Below, one piece after another: positions 1-8,162 of a DNA stretch of 64,000 nt. The position numbers and the translations under genes are program-made. The stretch's first letter is position 1. Every line of letters starts with the position of its first letter. The notes below the pieces were generated by a model. It saw only the letters and a program-made list of their open reading frames with translations. It did not search any database and was not told where the DNA came from. The stretch comes from Streptomyces sp. LUP30 (GTDB lineage Bacteria > Actinomycetota > Actinomycetes > Streptomycetales > Streptomycetaceae): assembly GCF_001746365.1 (NCBI RefSeq), contig NZ_MJAJ01000022.1, positions 1 to 64,000 on the forward strand, read 5' to 3'.

Positions 1-703
1 TGCCGGCGCGGCCGCCGGTCCCGCCGGCTCCGTCGCCGTGGCCGCCATCGCCGGGCGCGGGCGCCGGGTCCGCGGCCGGCACCGGGTCGTACCCGCACAG
101 CGCCTCTTCCGCCGCGCCGACCGCGAGGCCGGTCAGCATCACCCGCCCGTCGTCGCAGACGAGGACCGTGCGGGCGGTGATGTTGCGGTGCACCCAGCCA
201 TGGGCGTGCAGCACCCGTAGCGCCATCAGCACGTCGGAGGCGACCTCGGCGGCCCGGTACGGCGTCAGCGGCTTCTCGGCGAGCAGCGCCGACAGCGGGC
301 GCGCGGCCACCAGTTCACTCACTATCCACAGCGAGCCGCCCTCGGCGAACACGTCGAAGACCTGGTCGAGCCGTGGGTGGTCGGGGATGCTCGCCGTCGC
401 CTGGGCCGCCTCCATCGCCCGCCGTACGACGGGGTCGGCGGGCCGCCGGGTCCCCGCGCCGGCGCCCGCGGCCCGGCCGGTGGGCCGCCGAGCCCCGCGC
501 TCACGCGCCGTGAACCCCTCGGGCAGGCCCTCCGCGTCGAGCACCTCGGCCTCGACGACCTCCGGCAACGGCACCTGGCGGACCAGGACTTCCTGCCCGC
601 TGTAGGTGTCGAAGGCGCGGGACTCGGTGAGTTCGTACTCGTCCGAGGGCGGCAACGGCAGGCGGTAGCGGTCGACGAGTACCCGACCCGCATAGTCGTC
701 CAC
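1..703 (-). CDS. Protein kinase-fold protein, probable pseudokinase (C-terminus outside window)
   Basis: The reading frame starts with GTG at 703, behind a GGGGGAGG ribosome site, and stays open to the window edge (234 codons visible). It resembles a Ser/Thr kinase domain: the N-lobe reads YRLPLPPSDEYELTES, followed by an insert rich in Ala/Gly/Arg, then IVSELVAARPLSALL and a catalytic-loop equivalent HRNITARTVLV. The landmarks are degenerate. There is no glycine-rich loop, the VAVK lysine position reads VLVRQ, the HRD aspartate is Asn, and the DFG position reads TGLAVG. Phosphotransfer is therefore unlikely, and a scaffold or sensor role is inferred. It lies 176 bp downstream of an intact kinase in the same orientation. 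The missing C-terminus prevents any statement on membrane segments or an extracellular domain. Confidence 0.8.
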   Translation of the reverse strand, partial: MDDYAGRVLVDRYRLPLPPSDEYELTESRAFDTYSGQEVLVRQVPLPEVVEAEVLDAEGLPEGFTARERGARRPTGRAAGAGAGTRRPADPVVRRAMEAAQATASIPDHPRLDQVFDVFAEGGSLWIVSELVAARPLSALLAEKPLTPYRAAEVASDVLMALRVLHAHGWVHRNITARTVLVCDDGRVMLTGLAVGAAEEALCGYDPVPAADPAPAPGDGGHGDGAGGTGGRAG

Positions 704-878
704 GTTGCCTCCCCCGGCCGCCCGGTCGGTCAATTCCGTTCGTCCTGCGTGCCGTTACAGCCGAATCCGGCCTTATAGCTGGATGCGTACGGTCCGCAAG
801 CACTCACGATACGTGCCGGAGGCAACCCGCAAAGAGGGGATGCAGGATCTCACCCCGAACCCGGCCGTCCGGCGACGG

Positions 879-3014
879 CTACTTCTTCGGCTTGAAGGTG
901 TCCGTGAGCGCCTTCCACGTGGTCTCCCGCAGAGCGGTGTCCCAGGCGGCCGACTTCGCGGTGTACATCAGCGCGTACGCGAGCCCGTCGTTCACGACGA
1001 ACCCGCGGTCGACGGTGCGGTACGCCGTCCCGCCCTCCGTGTAGGTGAACTCCCAGTCGGCCGTTTTCCAGCCGCGGTAGGGCACCTGCGCTATTTGGAT
1101 CTTCTTGTACTGCGAGCGCACCATGTAGCGCTCCTGGTTCTTCCAGTCCGTCAGCGGGTCGCCCTTGGGCGTGGTCGTCCAGGCGACGAGCAGTTTCTGC
1201 CCGTCGGGGCCGGTGAAACGGTCGCCGTCGCCGGAGGAGGTCTTGAACTTCCACCCCGCGGGCAGGCCGATCGAGTAGCCCTGAGCACCCTTGTGCGGCG
1301 TCGTCGCCGCCTCGCCGGCACCGCCGGGGGTGACGCCGGCCCCGGCGCCTCCGGCCACCGCGGTGTCGTTGGAGGAGGAACCGGAGGCGGAGGCGGACTG
1401 CGACCCACCGGTGTGGGTCCCGCCGCTCCCGTCCTCCTTGGTGCCGGCGCCCGGGCTCGCGCCGGCGACCGTCCCGCCGCCCTTCGCGCCGCTCGCCTTG
1501 TCGTCGTCACCGCCGAGCGTGAGGGCCAGCACGGTGCCGAGCACCGCGAGCAGCACCACCGCGGCGATGATGACCAACGTCCGCTTGGGCACCACGTCGG
1601 TCAGCGGCGCCCTGGGCACGGGGCGCGGCGGCAGGTCCGGAGGCGTCATGACGGGCCACCCCGAACTCCGCCCGGCGCCCCCGCCCTGCGCTCCCGCGCC
1701 CGAACCGGAACCAGAACCGGAACCCATGGCGGAACTCGAACCGGACCGCGAGGCGGAGACGGTGCTCGCACCGTTCCCGGAGCGGGCCGCCGGCACGGAC
1801 GCGGACGACGCCGCGGATCCAGCCGCCGCCCCGGTCGCCGGCCTGGACGTCGGCGCCGAGGCGGGCGTGGGACGGGCGGGCGGGGCGGCTGCCCCGGCAC
1901 CCCGGACCGCACCGTCCTGCTGCGCTTCACCCGCGCTCACCGAACCGGAAGCGCCTGCCCCGCCGGTCGGCTTGGCGCGGGAGGCTGCCGCCGAGGTGGC
2001 CGCGCCCGCCGCGACGGCGGCCTTCCGCACGGACCGGAACGCCCCGCGCAGCTTCTCGCCCGCCTCCGTGCCCGCCGAACTCCCCTTGCCCGCGGGCTCG
2101 TCGGGCTGAGCCGGCAGCGGCACGACCTTCGTCACGTCAGCCGGCTCGGCATGACCGGGCTCGGGCGCATGGAGCACGGCGTTGAGCATCGCCCGCGCAC
2201 CGGCGTCGTCGAGCCGGCGCGCGGGATCCTTGGTGAGCAGGCCGTAGATGACGTCCTTCAGCGGACCCGCGTTCTTCGGCTCCTCCAACTGCTCGGTCAT
2301 CACCGCCGTGAGCGTGGCGATCGCGGAGCCCTTGTCGTACGGCGGCGAGCCCTCGACCGAGGCGTACAGCAGACCGCCGAGCGACCACAGGTCCGCCGCC
2401 GGCCCCGGCTTGTGCCCGCGGGCCCGCTCCGGGGAGATGTACGAGGGCGCCCCGACGAGCATGCCGGTGGAGGTGATCGACGGGTCGCCCTCCACCTGGG
2501 CGATGCCGAAGTCGGTGAGCACCACCCGGCCGTCCTCGGCGATCAGCACGTTCGACGGCTTCACGTCCCGGTGCAGGATGCCCTCACGGTGTGCCGACCG
2601 CAGCACGTCGAGGATCGCCAGACCGACCTCCGCCGCCCGCTTCGGCTTCAGCACGCCGTCCTCGCGGATGACCTCGGCGAGCGACTTGCCCTCGACGAGC
2701 TCCATCACGATCCACGGCCGGTCGTCTTCCTCGACCACGTCGAAGACCGTCACCGCGCTGTTGTTGCGGATCCGCGCGATGGCCTTGGCCTCGCGCAACG
2801 TCCGCGTGATCAGCCGGCGCTTCTCGTCCTCGTCGATGTTCCCCGGGAACCGCAGCTCCTTGACGGCGACCGTGCGTCCGAGGGTCTCGTCCTCGGCGCG
2901 CCACACCGTCCCCATGCCGCCGCGGCCGAGTACGTCTCCCAGCCGGTACCGCCCGGCGAGGAGACGTGCGCTCTTGTCCTGACGGGGTGTTCCCGCCCGC
3001 TCCGCCTCCGACAT
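879..3014 (-). CDS. Membrane-anchored Ser/Thr protein kinase (PknB-like) with extracytoplasmic C-terminal domain
   Basis: 711-residue Hanks-type kinase. The ATG at 3014 is chosen because AGGGGA lies just upstream; in-frame upstream starts exist to 3062 but lack this spacing. The kinase domain (about 22-280) has GRGGMG near 31-36, catalytic Lys52 in VAVKEL, HRDVKPSN with Asp150, and DFG at 168-170, so it should be active. A long Ala/Gly/Ser/Pro linker (about 285-475) leads to one membrane helix (about 479-501), another Ser/Gly linker, and a folded C-terminal domain (about 575-711, beginning GYSIGLPAGW) outside the cell. That domain resembles those of other actinobacterial kinases and may sense a ligand. 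It probably acts with the kinase-like gene just downstream. Confidence 0.93.
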   Translation of the reverse strand: MSEAERAGTPRQDKSARLLAGRYRLGDVLGRGGMGTVWRAEDETLGRTVAVKELRFPGNIDEDEKRRLITRTLREAKAIARIRNNSAVTVFDVVEEDDRPWIVMELVEGKSLAEVIREDGVLKPKRAAEVGLAILDVLRSAHREGILHRDVKPSNVLIAEDGRVVLTDFGIAQVEGDPSITSTGMLVGAPSYISPERARGHKPGPAADLWSLGGLLYASVEGSPPYDKGSAIATLTAVMTEQLEEPKNAGPLKDVIYGLLTKDPARRLDDAGARAMLNAVLHAPEPGHAEPADVTKVVPLPAQPDEPAGKGSSAGTEAGEKLRGAFRSVRKAAVAAGAATSAAASRAKPTGGAGASGSVSAGEAQQDGAVRGAGAAAPPARPTPASAPTSRPATGAAAGSAASSASVPAARSGNGASTVSASRSGSSSAMGSGSGSGSGAGAQGGGAGRSSGWPVMTPPDLPPRPVPRAPLTDVVPKRTLVIIAAVVLLAVLGTVLALTLGGDDDKASGAKGGGTVAGASPGAGTKEDGSGGTHTGGSQSASASGSSSNDTAVAGGAGAGVTPGGAGEAATTPHKGAQGYSIGLPAGWKFKTSSGDGDRFTGPDGQKLLVAWTTTPKGDPLTDWKNQERYMVRSQYKKIQIAQVPYRGWKTADWEFTYTEGGTAYRTVDRGFVVNDGLAYALMYTAKSAAWDTALRETTWKALTDTFKPKK

Positions 3015-3512
3015 GCGTCCCCTCATGCAACCCGCCCTGACAGAGCCTCCATTGTCCCTCACCCGACAAGTGCCCGACGCCCAGGGTGCCCCTCATCGCC
3101 TCCCGGTCGCACCCGGCAGGTGACGCATTCCGGCCAGAAGGTGCACCACGCTCCGCCCGAAGGGCGTGACGCGGAAGGAGAATCCGTGACGCCGTGCGCT
3201 GCCGCGCCGGGCGAGCGGGTGCCCTCACGTTCCGGGCGGACCCGACGGCGATCGCAGCACCCGGCCTCGAACCGGCCCTGTCCGCTGCCGAGTTCTGTCC
3301 TCGCACCCCGTACAACGCTCCGGTCACGAACAGGGATCCCGGTGCGATACACCCGTTCGAGTGAAACGCTCCGAAGGAAATCCGAAGACGGTCCGAGACC
3401 GGAACGCCATTGAGACCGGAGCACCGCGGGAACACGCCCGAACACTGCCGGAGCACGCCGGAACAGGCCGTCCGACGCCACCGGGGAGTCGGCGCGCGAC
3501 GGAGGGTGAAGG
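3015..3512. other. Non-coding gap between the kinase gene and glpD
   Basis: About 500 bp with no convincing gene: the open frames here have no conserved look and run into neighbours. The part nearest glpD holds a run of short imperfect repeats (listed separately). The kinase promoter should lie here, but no clear -10/-35 pair was recognised. Confidence 0.6.
3418..3469. repeat. Five imperfect 10-12 bp tandem repeats
   Basis: Units read GGAGCACCGC, GGGAACACGCCC, GAACACTGCC, GGAGCACGCC and GGAACAGGCC. They lie just downstream of the glpD stop codon and upstream of the kinase promoter region. Function is unknown; the ~10-bp period would place the units on one face of the helix. Confidence 0.6.
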
Positions 3513-5219
3513 TCAGAGCGGCACGATGTCCGGGGCCCCCAGCCGGGCCGCGTCCGCCGTCAGGTCGTCGGGCTGGCGCTGGGACTCGCGCTCGGCCTCG
3601 ACCCGCTTCTCGTAGTGCTCGACCTCGCGCTCGATGCGGGCCTTGTCCCAGCCGAGGACCGGCGCCATCAGTTCGGCGGCCTCCCGGGCGCTGCGGGTGC
3701 CCCGGTCGAACGTCTCGATGGAGATGCGCGTACGGCGCGTCAGCACGTCGTCCAGATGCCGGGCGCCCTCGTGCGAGGCGGCGTAGACGATCTCGGCGCG
3801 CAGATAGTCGTCGGCGAACTGGAGCGGCTCGCCCAGCGACGGGTCCTCGGCGACGAGGTCCAGCACCTCCTCCGCCATCGTCCCGAACCGGTTGAGCAGA
3901 TGCTCGACCCGCACCACGTGCAGGCCCGTCCGCGCCGCGATCCGCGCCCGCGCGTTCCACAGCGCCCGGTAGCCCTCGGCGCCCAGCAGCGGCACGTCCT
4001 CCGTGACGCAGTCGGCCACCCGCTGGTCGAGCCCGCGGACCGCCTCGTCGACGGCGTCCTTCGCCATCACCCGGTACGTCGTGTACTTGCCGCCCGCCAC
4101 GACCACCAGCCCGGGCACCGGGTGCGCGACGGTGTGCTCACGGGACAGCTTGCTGGTGGCGTCCGACTCGCCGGCCAGCAGCGGCCGCAGGCCCGCATAC
4201 ACGCCCTCGACGTCGTCCCTGGTCAGGGGGGTCGCGAGCACAGAGTTCACATGTTCGAGGAGATAGTCGATGTCGGCGCTGGAGGCGGCCGGGTGGGCCT
4301 TGTCGAGGTCCCAGTCGGTGTCGGTCGTGCCGACGATCCAGTGCCGCCCCCAGGGGATCACGAACAGCACCGACTTCTCGGTGCGCAGGATGAGCCCCGT
4401 GGAGGAGCTGATGCGGTCCCGGGGGACGACGAGGTGGATGCCTTTGGAGGCGCGGACGTGGAACTGGCCGCGTTCCCCGACCATCGCCTGGGTGTCATCG
4501 GTCCACACGCCGGTGGCGTTGACGATCTGCCGGGCGCGGACCTCGTACTCCCCGCCCGCCTCGAGGTCCTGGACCCGCGCGCCGACGACCCGTTCGCCCT
4601 CGCGCAGGAAGCCCGTCACGCGCGCGCGGTTGGCCGCCTTGGCCCCGTAGGACACCGCGGTGCGCACCAGGGTGGCGACGAAGCGGGCGTCGTCCATCTG
4701 GGCGTCGTAGTACTGCAACGCGCCGACCAGCGCGTCCTTCTTCAACGCGGGGGCGACGCGCAGGGCGTGGCGGCGACTCAGGTGACGGTGCGTCGGCAGG
4801 CCCCTGCCGTGCCCGCGGGCCATGGACATGGCGTCGTACAGCGCGACGCCCGACCCCGCGTACAGCCGCTCCCAGCCCTTGTGCTGGAGCGGATACAGGA
4901 AGGGCACCGGCTTCACGAGGTGCGGGGCGAGCCGCTCCAGCAGCAGGCCGCGCTCCTTGAGCGCCTCCCGCACGAGGGCGAAGTCCAGCATCTCCAGATA
5001 GCGCAGACCGCCGTGGATCAGCTTGCTCGACCTGCTCGACGTGCCGGACGCCCAGTCGCGCGCCTCGACCAGTCCCGTGGACAGGCCGCGGGTCACGGCG
5101 TCCAGGGCGGTGCCCGCGCCGACCACACCGCTGCCCACCACCAGCACGTCCAGCTCGCGCTCGGCCATGGCCGCCAGTGACTCTGCTCGTTGTGCCGGCC
5201 CCAGTGTCGCTGTCCTCAC
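3513..5219 (-). CDS. glpD: FAD-dependent glycerol-3-phosphate dehydrogenase
   Basis: 568 residues. It oxidises sn-glycerol 3-phosphate to dihydroxyacetone phosphate and passes electrons to the respiratory quinone pool at the membrane. The N-terminal FAD-binding motif is VLVVGSGVVGAGTALDA, followed by SSRSSKLIHGGLRYLE, typical of GlpD. The C-terminal DAO_C-type domain starts around YRALWNARARIAARTG. The GTG start at 5219 has GGGAGG about six bases upstream. A second possible start (MAERELDVLV) lies 17 codons in. No glpF or glpK is adjacent, so this is a stand-alone copy, probably for glycerol use or phospholipid turnover. Confidence 0.95.
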   Translation of the reverse strand: MRTATLGPAQRAESLAAMAERELDVLVVGSGVVGAGTALDAVTRGLSTGLVEARDWASGTSSRSSKLIHGGLRYLEMLDFALVREALKERGLLLERLAPHLVKPVPFLYPLQHKGWERLYAGSGVALYDAMSMARGHGRGLPTHRHLSRRHALRVAPALKKDALVGALQYYDAQMDDARFVATLVRTAVSYGAKAANRARVTGFLREGERVVGARVQDLEAGGEYEVRARQIVNATGVWTDDTQAMVGERGQFHVRASKGIHLVVPRDRISSSTGLILRTEKSVLFVIPWGRHWIVGTTDTDWDLDKAHPAASSADIDYLLEHVNSVLATPLTRDDVEGVYAGLRPLLAGESDATSKLSREHTVAHPVPGLVVVAGGKYTTYRVMAKDAVDEAVRGLDQRVADCVTEDVPLLGAEGYRALWNARARIAARTGLHVVRVEHLLNRFGTMAEEVLDLVAEDPSLGEPLQFADDYLRAEIVYAASHEGARHLDDVLTRRTRISIETFDRGTRSAREAAELMAPVLGWDKARIEREVEHYEKRVEAERESQRQPDDLTADAARLGAPDIVPL

Positions 5220-5632
5220 CGCTGCCTCCCGCTGTCGGTCGCGCCGGCCGCACCCTGTCAGGGCGAGACCCGGTTCCTATCCCTCATGCCCAAATTCTGA
5301 CCTTGATGCCCGACATCAGCCACCACACGCCTCCGGCCTGTGGCCGACTCGCCCGGGACCGGATGCGGCCCGTCGGAAGAACACCGCTGCTCACACGGCT
5401 GCTCGCACCGTTGTCCACCGAACCGCGCGGGCCGTGCGGGGGCGGCGGAGGCGGCGGTGGCCGCTGGTCGCGGAAGGCCGACCCCGGCCGGGCGACACAG
5501 TCGGCCCAACACAGTCGATCAATCCCGCATAACGGTCATATTTACTCCTAGTCTGACATTGCGCTCGTCCATCCTGTCCACCGGGCTTGCGCACCTGTCC
5601 CACCTCGGTTACTGGGAAGGACGGCATACGCC
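5220..5632. other. Divergent intergenic region between glpD and the nucleotide-sugar dehydrogenase homologue
   Basis: 413 bp without a gene. It must hold promoters for both divergent genes. A TAGTCT hexamer in an AT-rich patch near 5550 could be a -10 for the rightward gene, but no good -35 was found. The ribosome site for the rightward gene is AAGGA near 5618, rather far from the ATG. Confidence 0.5.
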
Positions 5633-6841
5633 ATGCCCGCAGATCTCGCCGTCATCGGACTCGGCCCGCTCGGCCTGCCCCTGGCTCAGGCCGCCGTCGC
5701 CGCCGGCATCCCCACCGTCGGCTACCGCACCGGCCCCGAGGCCGGCTCCCTCAGCCCCGCCGAACTGCGCCGGATGCTCTCGGAGGGTTTCCGGCCCGCC
5801 ACCAACCCCGCCGAACTGGGACGGGTGCGGACCGCCGTCATCTGCGCCCCGACCCCGCGCGACGCGGACGGCGGACTCGACCTGAGCCAGGTGGAGGCGG
5901 CCGCCCGCACCCTCGCCGGACACCTGCGTCCCCACACCACCGTGATCCTGGAGTCGCCCGTGCACCCCGGGGCCACGGAGGACTTCCTGCGGCCGCTGCT
6001 GGAGGAGACGTCGGGCCTGCGCGCGGGCCGCGACTTCCACCTCGCCTACTCCCCCAGCCGGGTCGACCCCGGCAGCCGCGCCTTCACCCCGGCGAACACC
6101 CCGAAGGTCATCGGCGGGCTCACCCCCGCCTGCACCGAGTCCGCCGCCGCCTTCTACAGCCGTCTGACCGACAAGGTGGTACGCGCGCGCGGCCTGCGCG
6201 AAGCCGAGACGGTACAGCTCCTGGAGACCAACTTCCGGCACGTCAACATCGCCCTCGTCAACGAGATGGCCGTCCTCTGCCACGACCTGGGCGTCGACCT
6301 GTGGGACGTCCTCCGCTGCGCCGAGACCAAGCCCTTCGGCTTCGAGGCCTTCCGTCCCGGACCCGGCGTCGGCGGCCACTCCGTCCCCCTGGACCGCACC
6401 GGCCACCCCGGCAGCCCCCTGCGCATGGTCGAACTCGCCCAGCAGGTCAACAGCCGCATGCCCCGCTACGTCGTCCAGCGCGCCGCCGCCCTCCTCAACG
6501 AGCACGGCAAATCGGCCCGGGGCGCACGCGTGCTGCTGCTCGGCGTCACCTACAAGCCCGACCTCGCCGACCAGCAGAACACCCCGGCGCGCGAGATCGC
6601 GATCCGCCTCATGGAGCTCGGCGCGGCCGTCAGCTACAACGACCCGCACGTCCCGTCCTGGAGCGTTCTGGACCGCCCGGTCCCGCGCGCCGACTCCCTC
6701 TACGAAGCCGCCGCCGACGCCGACCTCACGATCCTCCTCCAGCAGCACCGCACCTACGACCTCCAGGGCCTGTCGGTGAAGGCGCAGCTCCTGCTCGACA
6801 CGCGGGGGGCGACTCCCACGGGAGCGGCGCACCGGTTGTGA
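5633..6841 (+). CDS. UDP-glucose/GDP-mannose dehydrogenase-family protein lacking catalytic residues
   Basis: 402 residues, full length for the family. It has the N-terminal Rossmann motif VIGLGPLGLPLA, the central dimerisation helix and the C-terminal domain (GVTYKPDLADQQNTPA). Known enzymes of this family oxidise a UDP-sugar 6-OH to a carboxylate using a Cys nucleophile in GGHC and a Lys/Asn pair in KLLEN. Here the loop reads GPGVGGHSVPLDR (Ser250 for Cys), the helix reads VQLLETNF (Gln195 for Lys, Thr199 for Asn), YSPER is YSPSR (Ser142 for Glu), and the usual EST is ESP (Pro109 for Thr). It is therefore probably not a normal dehydrogenase, but the fold and NAD site are kept. It stands alone between glpD and guaB3, with no glycosyltransferase neighbours. 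Confidence 0.9.
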   Translation: MPADLAVIGLGPLGLPLAQAAVAAGIPTVGYRTGPEAGSLSPAELRRMLSEGFRPATNPAELGRVRTAVICAPTPRDADGGLDLSQVEAAARTLAGHLRPHTTVILESPVHPGATEDFLRPLLEETSGLRAGRDFHLAYSPSRVDPGSRAFTPANTPKVIGGLTPACTESAAAFYSRLTDKVVRARGLREAETVQLLETNFRHVNIALVNEMAVLCHDLGVDLWDVLRCAETKPFGFEAFRPGPGVGGHSVPLDRTGHPGSPLRMVELAQQVNSRMPRYVVQRAAALLNEHGKSARGARVLLLGVTYKPDLADQQNTPAREIAIRLMELGAAVSYNDPHVPSWSVLDRPVPRADSLYEAAADADLTILLQQHRTYDLQGLSVKAQLLLDTRGATPTGAAHRL

Positions 6842-6853
6842 ACCGACGCAGGA

Positions 6854-6895
6854 AAAGGGGCCGGCTCCTCACCCGGGTGAGGAGCCGGCCCCTTT
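6854..6895. terminator. Bidirectional rho-independent terminator
   Basis: A perfect 42-bp inverted repeat centred on ACCCGGGT, beginning AAAGGGGCC and ending GGCCCCTTT. It sits between the convergent genes ending at 6841 (+) and 6920 (-), so it can stop transcription from both sides. Confidence 0.9.
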
Positions 6896-6919
6896 CGAGG
6901 GTCCTGCGGGGCGCCGGGG

Positions 6920-8044
6920 TCAGCGGCGGTGCACCGAGTCCGCCACCGTGACCTCCACGCGCTGGAACTCCTTGAGCTCGCTGTAGCCGGTGGTGGCCAT
7001 GGCGCGGCGCAGGGCGCCGAAGAAGTTCATCGAGCCGTCGGGCGTGTGCGAGGGACCCGCGAGGACCTCCTCGATGGTGCCGACCGTGCCGAGGTCGACC
7101 TTCTTGCCGCGCGGCAGCTCCTCGTTGACGGCCTCCATGCCCCAGTGGTGGCCACGACCCGGCGCGTCGGTCGCGCGGGCCAGCGGGGAGCCCATCATCA
7201 CCGAGTCGGCGCCGCAGGCGATCGCCTTGGGCAGGTCGCCGGACCAGCCGACGCCGCCGTCCGCGATCACGTGCACATAGCGGCCGCCGGACTCGTCCAT
7301 GTAGTCGCGACGGGCCGCGGCCACGTCGGCGACCGCCGTCGCCATCGGGACCTGGATGCCCAGCACGTTGCGCGTGGTGTGCGCCGCGCCGCCGCCGAAG
7401 CCGACCAGGACGCCCGCCGCACCCGTGCGCATCAGGTGCAGGGCAGCGGTGTAGGTGGCGCAGCCGCCGACGATCACCGGGACGTCGAGCTCGTAGATGA
7501 ACTGCTTCAGGTTGAGCGGCTCGTGCGAGCCGGAGACGTGCTCCGCCGAGACGGTCGTACCGCGGATGACGAAGATGTCCACGCCCGCGTCGACGACGGC
7601 CTTGGAGAACTGGGCCGTGCGCTGCGGGGAGAGCGCGGCGGCGGTGACCACACCCGAGTCGCGCACCTCCTTGATGCGCTGCCCGATCAGCTCCTCCTTG
7701 ATGGGAGCGGCGTAGATCTCCTGGAGCCGTCGGGTGGCCGCCTCCACGGGCAGGCTCACGATCTCGTCGAGCAGCGGCTGCGGGTCCTCGTGGCGGGTCC
7801 ACAGGCCTTCGAGGTTCAGTACGCCCAGGCCGCCCAGCTCGCCGATGCGGATCGCGGTGGCCGGGGAGACGACCGAGTCCATGGGAGCCGCCAGGAAGGG
7901 CAGCTCGAAGCGGTAGGCGTCGATCTGCCAGGCGATCGAGACCTCCTTCGGGTCCCGCGTACGGCGGCTGGGGACGACGGCGATGTCGTCGAAGGCGTAC
8001 GCCCGGCGGCCGCGCTTGCCGCGCCCGATCTCGATCTCAGTCAC
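6920..8044 (-). CDS. guaB3: GuaB3-family IMP dehydrogenase-related protein
   Basis: 374 residues with the IMPDH barrel (AYAFDDIAVVPSRRTRDP; FLAAPMDSVVSP; IADGGVGWSGDLPKAIACGA) but no CBS domains, as in the actinobacterial GuaB3 group. The loop that carries the nucleophile in true IMPDH (GPGSICTTR) reads GGGAAHTTR here (217-225), with His222 at the Cys position. IMPDH activity therefore cannot be assumed. It lies just downstream of guaB on the same strand, separated by a hairpin, as in mycobacteria. It could have a regulatory or altered catalytic role in purine metabolism. Confidence 0.93.
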   Translation of the reverse strand: MTEIEIGRGKRGRRAYAFDDIAVVPSRRTRDPKEVSIAWQIDAYRFELPFLAAPMDSVVSPATAIRIGELGGLGVLNLEGLWTRHEDPQPLLDEIVSLPVEAATRRLQEIYAAPIKEELIGQRIKEVRDSGVVTAAALSPQRTAQFSKAVVDAGVDIFVIRGTTVSAEHVSGSHEPLNLKQFIYELDVPVIVGGCATYTAALHLMRTGAAGVLVGFGGGAAHTTRNVLGIQVPMATAVADVAAARRDYMDESGGRYVHVIADGGVGWSGDLPKAIACGADSVMMGSPLARATDAPGRGHHWGMEAVNEELPRGKKVDLGTVGTIEEVLAGPSHTPDGSMNFFGALRRAMATTGYSELKEFQRVEVTVADSVHRR

Positions 8045-8098
8045 GTTTGTGGCCTTTCCCTGATGCGTTCAGCGTCTTCCAGTATCGCCGACGGGTAC

Positions 8099-8137
8099 GA
8101 CGAGGGCGGCCCCGGATGCCCCGGGACCGCCCTCGTC
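8099..8137 (-). terminator. Terminator-like hairpin downstream of guaB
   Basis: Arms 8099-8115 and 8121-8137 (GACGAGGGCGG and its partner, one internal mismatch) form a 17-bp stem with a 5-base loop between guaB and guaB3. It lacks a T-run, so it may reduce rather than abolish read-through into guaB3. Confidence 0.65.
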
Positions 8138-8162
8138 GCGGTGTCCCACGCGCGCGGAACGC

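Noticed and set aside
705..3413. Long plus-strand open frame opposite the kinase
   Set aside because: Arg/Gly/Pro-rich antisense of a clear kinase gene; no domain.
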